Shown in pieces: positions 57,651-64,000 of a DNA stretch of 64,000 nt. The notes under the pieces were generated by a model that saw nothing but the letters and a program-made list of their open reading frames with translations, made no database searches and had not been told where the DNA came from. Where the stretch lies: assembly GCA_004292515.1 (NCBI GenBank), contig RDXB01000079.1:1-64000 (forward strand). Reading direction: 5' to 3'. The position numbers were made by a program, and so were the translations under genes. Position 1 is the first letter of the stretch. Each line of letters opens with the position of its first letter. The stretch comes from Oscillatoriales cyanobacterium (lineage in GTDB: Bacteria; Cyanobacteriota; Cyanobacteriia; CACIAM-69d).

Positions 57651-57680
57651 CAACTACCGAGATCTTGGGGATCAGCGAAA

Positions 57681-58199
57681 CTAGCCGCGCAGTAGGGTGG
57701 TGAGGTGCACTAATTCTGGCAAGATCAGCGCATCGAGGGCCAGGCGCACGGCGTTGCTCGATCCGGGCAGGGAAAAAATCAACTTGCCCTGATGGGTTCC
57801 GGCTACGGCCCGCGACCCGATCGCCCGTGAGCCAACTTCCGCGTAGCTCAACGATCGAAACAACTCCCCAAACCCCGGCAGGGTCTTATCGAACAGCCGT
57901 TCGATCGCATCGTAGGTGGTGTCACGCGGGGCGATGCCCGTGCCGCCACTGAGCAACACCACATCGAGATCCGGTTGCTGGCACAAGTCGCACACCGCTT
58001 GGGCGATCGCCGCTGGTTCGTCCCTCAGGATGCTGTAGTGAACAATTCGGTGGCCTGCCCCTTCCAGTCGATCGCGCATTAGTTGGCCGCTGCGGTCGGT
58101 CTCCGGCTGGCGCGTGTCGCTGATGGTGAGGATGGCACAGGCCACGCACAAGCCGGGTTGATCGGGATGATCGGGATGAGGCAAAGCCGATCGAGACAT
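57681..58199 (-). CDS. moaB: Molybdenum cofactor biosynthesis protein MoaB/MogA
   Basis: This protein adenylates molybdopterin before molybdenum insertion (in bacteria having MogA/MoaB). The MoCF-binding fold is seen in VACAILTISDTRQPETDRSG and VVLLSGGTGIAPRDTTYDAI, which bind the pterin and ATP; FSLPGSSNAVRLALDALILPEL closes the domain. ATG 58197-58199 (MSRSALPHPDHP) gives 172 residues. The frame continues upstream to 58292 but would overlap psb28. It follows psb28 by 10 bp, so both are likely one transcript. Whether it is MoaB or MogA functionally cannot be told. Confidence 0.92.
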   Translation of the reverse strand: MSRSALPHPDHPDQPGLCVACAILTISDTRQPETDRSGQLMRDRLEGAGHRIVHYSILRDEPAAIAQAVCDLCQQPDLDVVLLSGGTGIAPRDTTYDAIERLFDKTLPGFGELFRSLSYAEVGSRAIGSRAVAGTHQGKLIFSLPGSSNAVRLALDALILPELVHLTTLLRG

Positions 58200-58209
58200 C
58201 AGAGCTACC

Positions 58210-58551
58210 CTAGTCGTCTGCCTTGGTGAAGCCCAAACCGTTGGCTTCGGCATAGCGACCCATAAACCGCATAAACCGATCCCAATCGCCACTGGAGGTC
58301 ATCACGTAGTCGGCTTCAATGCCTGCCGGTTGACCGTTGACGAACTTCCCTTTCACATCGCGCGTCATCAATTCACCTTCTTCGTCGATCAGATACATGC
58401 CGGTAATTTCTTGATCGATCGACGAAGCCAGCGTTTTCGGGTTATCAAAAAAGAAGATTGCGCGGCCGTTGCTGCCATCGCGCGATCGCGTTAGGCGCAC
58501 GTCCGGCACGACTTCCTCGTTGATTCCCCGCACAAATTGAATAACGGCCAT
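58210..58551 (-). CDS. psb28: Photosystem II reaction centre protein Psb28
   Basis: Psb28 binds PSII assembly intermediates on the cytoplasmic side and is absent from mature PSII. The 113-residue chain has the family signature: [35 protein letters not shown], then [23 protein letters not shown] and the C-terminal [20 protein letters not shown]. Length is normal. ATG 58549-58551 is preceded by AAAGAG at good spacing. moaB follows after 10 bp. It is divergent from the thioredoxin-like gene at 58653. Confidence 0.95.
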   Translation of the reverse strand: MAVIQFVRGINEEVVPDVRLTRSRDGSNGRAIFFFDNPKTLASSIDQEITGMYLIDEEGELMTRDVKGKFVNGQPAGIEADYVMTSSGDWDRFMRFMGRYAEANGLGFTKADD

Positions 58552-58652
58552 ACTCTTTAAGTTTTGTTAACAACAGAAAAGCATTGTTCGATCATCCCAC
58601 AAAACCTGACCCACAAGCCCGAGTCTCCTTTGACCGACTCCCCATCCAAACT

Positions 58653-59081
58653 ATGAAACGCTCAACTTTGGTCAGCTTTGTCTCGTTGGGTATGGCGTTG
58701 GCGATCGCCCCGCTGGCCCTGTCTCGCCCCGTGACCGCCCGCCACACTGCCGCCCCCACTCAGCCTGCCCTCGAATCCCGGGCAAACCAGGCGATCGCCC
58801 TGTCAACCACCGGCCTAGCCCAACACCTGCGCCGCACGGGAGCCAAGATGTACGGAACCTACTGGTGTGGTCACTGCGCTGCACAAAAAGCCTTGTTTGG
58901 TAACGCTTTTCGATTCATCAATTACATCGAGTGCGCCGAAGACGGTCGCAATGCTCGCCCTGACCTGTGTCGCCGCGCCAACATTCAAGGCTATCCCACC
59001 TGGGAAATTGGCGGACGCAAATATCCTGGCAGCCAGTCTTTGGCGGAGTTAGCACGCCTATCGGGCTATCGCGGACAGTAG
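58653..59081 (+). CDS. Exported thioredoxin-like protein (VKOR-associated type)
   Basis: ATG 58653 gives 142 residues. An N-terminal signal peptide (STLVSFVSLGMALAIAPLALSRPVTA) would direct it to the lumen or periplasm. The domain has the redox motif CGHC (Cys72, Cys75) in GTYWCGHCAAQKALFG, a second Cys pair in YIECAEDGRNARPDLC, and the cis-Pro loop QGYPTWEIGG. This arrangement matches the thioredoxin domain that in cyanobacteria is normally fused to a VKOR-type disulfide-forming membrane domain (LTO1-like); here it stands alone. It probably exchanges disulfides with a separate VKOR. An in-frame start at 58584 is less likely because it would precede the signal peptide. Confidence 0.9.
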   Translation: MKRSTLVSFVSLGMALAIAPLALSRPVTARHTAAPTQPALESRANQAIALSTTGLAQHLRRTGAKMYGTYWCGHCAAQKALFGNAFRFINYIECAEDGRNARPDLCRRANIQGYPTWEIGGRKYPGSQSLAELARLSGYRGQ

Positions 59082-59587
59082 CCGATCGTAGGGGCGGGGT
59101 CTCTCCCATGGGCTTCCACTAGGGAATGCATTCACTAAGTTAAAGCTGGTAGTTCTCCCCGCCCAGCTCCTGCGATTCTTGATGCTCCTAGTAGTACTAC
59201 TAGACTAATATGCTGGGTCGGCACAATCCGAAAACCAGACGAATCAGGCTCGGAAATTGATAGACCCGACGAATGATCGTAGGGGCAGGTTTCAAACCTG
59301 CCCCTACCAAGATCTTGGAAATAAACGAATCTGTGATGTAACGCAGATCGAGAATCGACATGCGATTAGTGACGGTGCATAGATCCAGCATATTAATCTA
59401 GTGGCGCTCCTAGCACCAGACAGGTTTGTGGCGATCGCTCGGGTTAGGGCTGGGAAACCCCAATTCCTACGGCGATGGAAAGAATCACAAATGACGACAG
59501 CCCCTGATTTCTTTGTTTTTCTTTTCTGCTGGCGATCGCTGCTGCTGGCGATCGCTGGAGCAAACCTGGGATGAATTTGGCCTCGCA
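59082..59587. repeat. Gap with palindromic GTAGGGGCAGGTTT repeat, copy 2
   Basis: GTAGGGGCAGGTTT (59279-59292) and AAACCTGCCCCTAC (59294-59307) are perfect 14-bp arms with a one-base centre. A related GTAGGGGCGGGGTCTC lies at 59089-59104, just after the thioredoxin gene. TAGTAGTACTACTA at 59189-59202 is a short perfect palindrome. GGCGATCGCTGCTGCTGGCGATCGCTGG at 59531-59558 carries two HIP1 sites. No gene is supported. Confidence 0.8.
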
Positions 59588-60883
59588 CTAAGCTCGCAAA
59601 ACGATCGGTAATTCAATACAAAATTCAGCCCCCCCACCCTCCTGGGATGACACTGAAATTTGGCCCCCATGGTTTTCAACCACAATTTGATAGCTCGTTG
59701 CTAGGTTGAGACCAACGCCTTGACCCACGAGTTTGGTTGTAAAGAAGGGGTCAAATAAGCGTTGCTGGACTGTGGGCGACATACCCGCCCCATTGTCTCG
59801 AATCCAAATTTGCACTGTCTCGGTATCTAAGCACTTAGTCTCGATCCAAATGGTGGGCGAGTCTTTTAACTGTCCTTGCTTCAGTGCTAGGTTAATCGCC
59901 TCGATCGCATTGTTCAAAATATTGAAAAATACCTGATTCATTTGCCCCGTATAGCATTGCACATTCGGCAAGTCGCTATAGGTTTTTAGGACTGCGATGC
60001 TCGATCGGCTTAGGTCTTGATTCAGCAGGAGTAACGTACTATCTAGCCCATCATGCAAACAGGAGAACTTGATATCCGCTTCTCCCAGTCGCGAGAAAAT
60101 ACGGAGTGAGGAAATAATAGATTGAATGCGATCGACTCCATTCTGCATCGCATCAACCAGCAACTGAAAGTCCTGCGAAATAAACCCTAAATCCACTTCT
60201 TGGAGCAGGTTTTGAATCGCTTCTGGTGGACTGGGCAAGGCTGCCTGATATAAGCTCAAGAGCTGAAATAGGGTGTCAACATACTCCCGGGCGGGGGATA
60301 AATTGCCCGCAATAAAGCTGAGAGGATTATTAATTTCATGGGCCATGCCAGCGGCCAACTGACCCACGCTAGCCATTTTTTCATGTTGCAAGAGCCGCAG
60401 GTTGGTTTGATGCAGCTCTTCTAATACCGTTTGGAGCTGGATATTTTTAGTCAGTAATTCGTCTTGCGCTTGCCGAAGGGCTAGCTGGTTCTCGATCCGA
60501 GCGATTACTTCTTCCAAGTGGAAGGGCTTAGTAATGTAATCTGCACCACCACATTGAAAGGCCCGCACCTTGTCATTGGTATTATCCAGGGCGCTCAGAA
60601 AGATAATCGGAATACTTTGTAGATTGGGACTTTGTTTTAGGATTTGGCAGACTTCATAGCCGTTCATTTCTGGCATATTGATGTCTAGCAAGATTAAGTT
60701 GGGCGGCTCGGCCCGCACAAATTGCAGCGCCATGGAGCCGCTTAAGGCTTTGCGGACAGAATAGCCCTGCTCGGTCAAGAGGGATGAGAGAAATTGGATA
60801 TTGGCGATCGTGTCATCAACGATCAAAATATCACTCTGCGATCGCTGAGATTGTTGATGACTGGATATCAACGATTCGTCCAT
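59588..60883 (-). CDS. Response regulator-histidine kinase hybrid (REC-HisKA-HATPase)
   Basis: ATG 60881-60883 gives 431 residues. An N-terminal receiver domain has DILIVDDTIANIQFL, phospho-acceptor Asp in LILLDINMPEMNG, and DYITKPF. A coiled coil (ALRQAQDELLTKNIQLQTVLEELHQTN) leads to the kinase with the phosphorylated His182 in GMAHEINNPLSF, then N box FFNILNNAIEAI, DNGAGM, FDPFFTTK and GQGVGLNLA. This receiver-first layout is common in cyanobacterial phosphorelays. It lies downstream of a REC-GGDEF-EAL gene on the same strand, 166 bp away, so it may act in the same pathway. A GTG at 60896-60898 is an alternative start. Confidence 0.92.
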   Translation of the reverse strand: MDESLISSHQQSQRSQSDILIVDDTIANIQFLSSLLTEQGYSVRKALSGSMALQFVRAEPPNLILLDINMPEMNGYEVCQILKQSPNLQSIPIIFLSALDNTNDKVRAFQCGGADYITKPFHLEEVIARIENQLALRQAQDELLTKNIQLQTVLEELHQTNLRLLQHEKMASVGQLAAGMAHEINNPLSFIAGNLSPAREYVDTLFQLLSLYQAALPSPPEAIQNLLQEVDLGFISQDFQLLVDAMQNGVDRIQSIISSLRIFSRLGEADIKFSCLHDGLDSTLLLLNQDLSRSSIAVLKTYSDLPNVQCYTGQMNQVFFNILNNAIEAINLALKQGQLKDSPTIWIETKCLDTETVQIWIRDNGAGMSPTVQQRLFDPFFTTKLVGQGVGLNLATSYQIVVENHGGQISVSSQEGGGAEFCIELPIVLRA

Positions 60884-61049
60884 AAGTGCCCTATCCACTG
60901 GATGTCAGCCAACGGTTAGTCAACAAACCATCAAATGCCCGTACTCGATCGCTCAATCATCGGGTATCTAATTTTCGGGAATTTCAGCACTGCCATCTTG
61001 ACCCCACCGTGATGGGTGGCGATCGCCCTGTGGGTAATCATGATCCCAA

Positions 61050-62945
61050 TCAAAATGCTGAAACATCAGCACTATTTTGATGATTGTGACTTAAAAAATG
61101 CTCGATCGCATCAGTGGTCAGCGGCCGCGCAATCAAATATCCCTGAACCAGATCACACCCAAAATCTTTGAGCTTATTCAACTGCTCGATCGTTTCCACA
61201 CCCTCGGCCACAATCCGCTTCTGCATCGTATGTGCAATATGGATGATGGCCGCCACCAATTCGCCGCGCTCGGTCGATTCATCCAGGGGGGCAATGAAGG
61301 ATTGATCAATCTTGAGCACATCAACGGGGAGCTTTTGCAAGTAGCTGAGGGAAGAATAGCCTGTGCCAAAATCATCAACACAAATTTGAACTTGGCGATC
61401 GCGCAAATTATTTAAGATGGCAATGTTCTGGGGAGTATGGCCCATAAATACGCCTTCCGTAATTTCCAGCTTGAGGCAGGATAGATCAGCCCCTAAATCG
61501 TCAACGAGTTGGTTAAAACGAGTCAGAAACCCTGCCTGATTGATCTGGCGTACCGACAGGTTAACGCTCACAAAAATTTTGGTTTTTACTGGGCGATCGC
61601 AGTTCCAAGCCTTAACCTGCTGGATCGCCTCTGTCAAAACAAATTCCCCGATCGTTGTGATCAACCCCGTCTCTTCTGCCACCGGAATAAACATCGCTGG
61701 CGGCACCTGCCCGTGGGTGGCATGGGGCCAGCGCACCAGCGCCTCACAACCCACCATCACCCCACTGACGGCACAGACAATTGGCTGATAGACCACTTGC
61801 AAATCTCGGTTTTGCAAGGCTCGGCGCAATTCTGTCTCCATCTCTAGGGTCTGCAATGCATACCGATGCATGGAGGTGTCGAATTGGCGGTAATGACCAC
61901 GCCCCATTGTTTTGGCCTGGTACATGGCCGTGTCAGCATCGCGCAGGAGATGTTCTGGGCGGCTGTAGTCACCCGAATCAACCGCAATGCCGATACTGAC
62001 GTTGGTAAAAATTTCCCGACCACTGAGATTAAAGGATTGCTGTAGTGCGGTCATCACCCGATCGGCCAAGGCTTGGGCTTGGGCGAGTGGGTCTTGATCT
62101 TGCAGCAAAATGGCAAACTCATCACCGCCAAACCGGGCGATTAATTGACCCGGTTGCAACAAATTCTGGAGCCGCTGGGCAAGGCTGACTAATAATTCAT
62201 CGCCTACAAAATGCCCCAAGGAATCGTTGATTACCTTGAAGCGATCGCAGTCGATAAATAACACTGCCACGCGATCAGCCTGCGTAAGACGAGTTGCTTG
62301 AAATCGCCTGGCTAACTCAGCCGTAAAAGCGGTGCGATTGGGCAGTCCTGTGAGTTCATCGCGCATCACCAGTTCCATCAACTGTTCTTGTAGGCGCTGG
62401 CGTTCTTCAATTTCTAGGCGCAATGCATTGTTAGCCCGCTCCAAGGCCCAGGTGCGTTCCCGCACGCGCCGCTCCAACTCCAAGTTGATGGCTTCAATTC
62501 GAGTGCGGGCCGATCGCGCCTCTAGGTGGATGCGAACCCGTGCCAACACCTCCTGACCATGGAAGGGCTTGGTGATGTAGTCTGCGCCACCCACTTCAAA
62601 GGCCCGCACCTTGTCAAAGGCATCGCTGAGACCACTTAAAAACAGTACGGGAATCCCGGCGGTGGCAGGATCGGTCTTGAGAGTTTCACAGACGCTGTAG
62701 CCATCCATGTCTGGCATCATGATGTCGAGCAAAATCAGATCCGGGGGATCGGCAGCTACGGCCTTGAGCGCCATGCTGCCACTGAGGGCTTTCCGAATGT
62801 GGTAGGACTCGGCCGCCAGTAGGGCTGCCAGCAGTTTGAGATTCTCCGGTGTGTCATCCACGATCAAAATATCGGGCACTGAATCCGGTTGCGATTGATC
62901 GTGATCTATCGCCCGCTGCGCGGCGGAAGCTGGATGGGTCTCCAC
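61050..62945 (-). CDS. Response regulator with GGDEF and EAL domains
   Basis: The 631-residue protein combines a receiver (DILIVDDTPENLKLL, Asp in LILLDIMMPDMDG, DYITKPF), a coiled coil, a GGDEF domain with an intact GGDEF motif at 273-277, and an EAL domain with Glu401-Ala-Leu (CEALVRW), DDFGTGYSSLSYL and IVAEGVETIEQL. Both a c-di-GMP synthase and a phosphodiesterase may thus be active, under control of phosphorylation. No RxxD site five residues before GGDEF was noted (LQPGQLIARFGGDE). The start is GTG at 62943-62945. It sits between two other two-component proteins. Confidence 0.93.
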   Translation of the reverse strand: METHPASAAQRAIDHDQSQPDSVPDILIVDDTPENLKLLAALLAAESYHIRKALSGSMALKAVAADPPDLILLDIMMPDMDGYSVCETLKTDPATAGIPVLFLSGLSDAFDKVRAFEVGGADYITKPFHGQEVLARVRIHLEARSARTRIEAINLELERRVRERTWALERANNALRLEIEERQRLQEQLMELVMRDELTGLPNRTAFTAELARRFQATRLTQADRVAVLFIDCDRFKVINDSLGHFVGDELLVSLAQRLQNLLQPGQLIARFGGDEFAILLQDQDPLAQAQALADRVMTALQQSFNLSGREIFTNVSIGIAVDSGDYSRPEHLLRDADTAMYQAKTMGRGHYRQFDTSMHRYALQTLEMETELRRALQNRDLQVVYQPIVCAVSGVMVGCEALVRWPHATHGQVPPAMFIPVAEETGLITTIGEFVLTEAIQQVKAWNCDRPVKTKIFVSVNLSVRQINQAGFLTRFNQLVDDLGADLSCLKLEITEGVFMGHTPQNIAILNNLRDRQVQICVDDFGTGYSSLSYLQKLPVDVLKIDQSFIAPLDESTERGELVAAIIHIAHTMQKRIVAEGVETIEQLNKLKDFGCDLVQGYLIARPLTTDAIEHFLSHNHQNSADVSAF

Positions 62946-63270
62946 CTACTCGATCTCCGTTGGGTCAGCAATATTGGGGCGATCGCTTCGATATTCTGAT
63001 CGTGATTGCGATTGTGGTCGTGATTGCGATTGTGGTCGTGATTTTGCTTTTGCTTTTGATTGTGGTCGTGATTGTGATCGTGTTCCTGGGTTCCCTGGGG
63101 TGTTGGCAAAAGCCACTGTGGCCATTGGCTCGATCCAACGATCGAGTTGATGGTGAACTAGTGTGGCCTTGGGTGGCCAAGGAGCCTTGGGATCGGGGAC
63201 TGAGTAACCAGAATTAGGAATTGACATCGCTAAGGCGTTGATTCGCTAGGAAGATGAGTGCTTGACATTG
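62946..63270. repeat. Gap with 18-bp tandem repeats between signalling genes
   Basis: TCGTGATTGCGATTGTGG occurs at 63000-63017 and 63018-63035; a longer variant (63036-63065) and a partial one (63066-63082) continue the array. A minus-strand frame of 93 codons (62946-63227) reads Arg-Ser-Gln-Pro repeats and ends directly before the GGDEF-EAL start; it could be a low-complexity linker remnant but has no recognisable domain and is not called a gene. Confidence 0.85.
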
Positions 63271-64000
63271 CTAGGACGTTGATTCCCGATCCTGGGTTTG
63301 CAGGCTGACCCGATCGAGCAACTCAATGACGCGATCGAACCGTAAGGCATCCAGCCAGCCGGTCAACAAGGCGCGCAACTCCTCGGCGGTGTCTGGCAAC
63401 TGCTCCAGCAACTGCAATGCCTGAATATCACTGCCCCGAGTCACGGCCGATCGAAATTGGCTGCGCCAGTCGGTGGGCAAGGCGGCTAACAGCGGGATGA
63501 GAGCCGACTCATCGGATCGGGAAATCACTTTGGCTGGGGGGGTAGGGTTGGGTTCCCTGGCGTAGGTGTATTGCAATCCGAGGTGCTGACCCAGCCGGGT
63601 TAAGAGGTCGGTGAAGTTAAAGGGTTTGCACAGCAGGTCATCGCAACCGGCTTGCAAGATGGCGGCGCGATCGTGCTCGAAAGCGCTGGCAGTTAGGGCA
63701 ATGATCAAGGTGTTTGCACCGTTGGGCTGATCTTTAATGATGCGACTGGCGGCATAGCCATCGAGACCTGGCATTTTCATATCCATGAAAATGGCGTGGG
63801 GTCGATGCTGTTGCCACAGGTCGATCGCCATGCGGCCATTCAGGGCTGCATCGGTGATAAACCCAATGCTGTTTAAGAACTCGATCAGGAGCAATCGACT
63901 GTTTTCATCATCATCAACCACCAGGATTCGATAGGGCGGTTGCCCCACAGCTAGGCCAGTAATGGGTTGTTGCGATGGGGGTTGGGGTAGGGCATCGACT
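63271..64000 (-). CDS. C-terminal part of a hybrid histidine kinase (receiver domain), 5' end outside window
   Basis: The minus-strand frame is open from base 64000 to TAG at 63271. The visible 242 residues begin with a linker ending GLAVGQPPYRILVVDDDENSRLLLIEF, the usual junction from a kinase HATPase domain to a C-terminal receiver in cyanobacterial hybrid kinases. The receiver has the acidic pair VVDDDE, the phospho-Asp in AIFMDMKMPGLDG, Thr-Ala (ALTASAFE) and Lys (LLCKPFNF). The last 90 residues (SALIPLLAALPTDWRSQFRSAVTRGS) are the helical tail found in this class. A stand-alone regulator starting at GTG 63948 is possible but less likely. Confidence 0.8.
   Translation of the reverse strand, partial: VDALPQPPSQQPITGLAVGQPPYRILVVDDDENSRLLLIEFLNSIGFITDAALNGRMAIDLWQQHRPHAIFMDMKMPGLDGYAASRIIKDQPNGANTLIIALTASAFEHDRAAILQAGCDDLLCKPFNFTDLLTRLGQHLGLQYTYAREPNPTPPAKVISRSDESALIPLLAALPTDWRSQFRSAVTRGSDIQALQLLEQLPDTAEELRALLTGWLDALRFDRVIELLDRVSLQTQDRESTS

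Noticed and set aside
62849-63217. 122-codon plus-strand frame with a hydrophobic IVVVIAIVVV segment
   Set aside because: The hydrophobic part is translated from the 18-bp tandem repeat and the start lies inside the GGDEF-EAL gene on the other strand.

Overview
The window comes from a cyanobacterium. Direct evidence is the very frequent HIP1 octamer GCGATCGC and its core CGATCG in coding and non-coding DNA, together with cyanobacterium-specific genes: petG and cytochrome cM, psb28, DUF1830, DUF2555 and DUF4079 proteins, and a radical SAM protein of the cyanobacterial photosystem II high-light acclimation type. The DNA is moderately GC-rich. The genus cannot be fixed from the window; no replication origin, rRNA, CRISPR array or intact insertion sequence was seen.

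Layout. 0-6.9 kb: 3'-truncated mnmG, a small hypothetical protein, a CPBP membrane protease, a membrane protein translationally coupled to a GT39-like glycosyltransferase, and an ABC ATPase. 7-14.6 kb: trpG/pabA, a degenerate metallo-beta-lactamase-fold protein, DUF4079 and DUF1830 proteins, a radical SAM protein and a STAND-like ATPase. 14.9-26.5 kb: a P2-type cation ATPase, hflX, a kinase-like P-loop protein, a Nudix hydrolase, DUF2555, divergent cytM and petG, an NAD-dependent epimerase, DedA and a second, degenerate Nudix protein. 26.9-34 kb: an MscS channel, mntP, initiator tRNA and dnaX. 34-39 kb: a CBS-PAS-GAF-GGDEF protein and a pseudo-receiver adenylate cyclase. 39.5-47 kb: DUF2157/GDYXXLXY pair, deoC-recO, an MFS transporter and a GT4 glycosyltransferase that may make galactolipid. 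47-50.7 kb: a restriction-modification island. 51-59 kb: rnz, hrcA, a TPR protein, a beta-hydroxyacid dehydrogenase-like protein, moaB-psb28 and a thioredoxin-like protein. 59.6-64 kb: a signalling cluster with a response-regulator kinase, a REC-GGDEF-EAL protein and the end of a hybrid histidine kinase.

The most unusual locus is 47024-50683. A type IIG/type ISP-like restriction-modification polypeptide is encoded as two genes, and a complete VapBC-type toxin-antitoxin pair lies exactly between them. All four genes are on the same strand with spacings of -4, -1 and +2 nt, so they look translationally coupled. The two enzyme halves are in the same reading frame on either side of the insert. 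This suggests that a toxin-antitoxin module split a once single-chain enzyme and now shares its expression.

The intergenic DNA is rich in repeats: a palindromic family built on CAAGGGGCTTAAGCCCCTTG (four intact cores), a 117-118 bp MITE-like family with TACAGCCTTTACCT ends, several other cyanobacterial hairpin repeats, and many short tandem repeats of 15, 16 or 18 bp, some inside coding sequence (dnaX, hflX).
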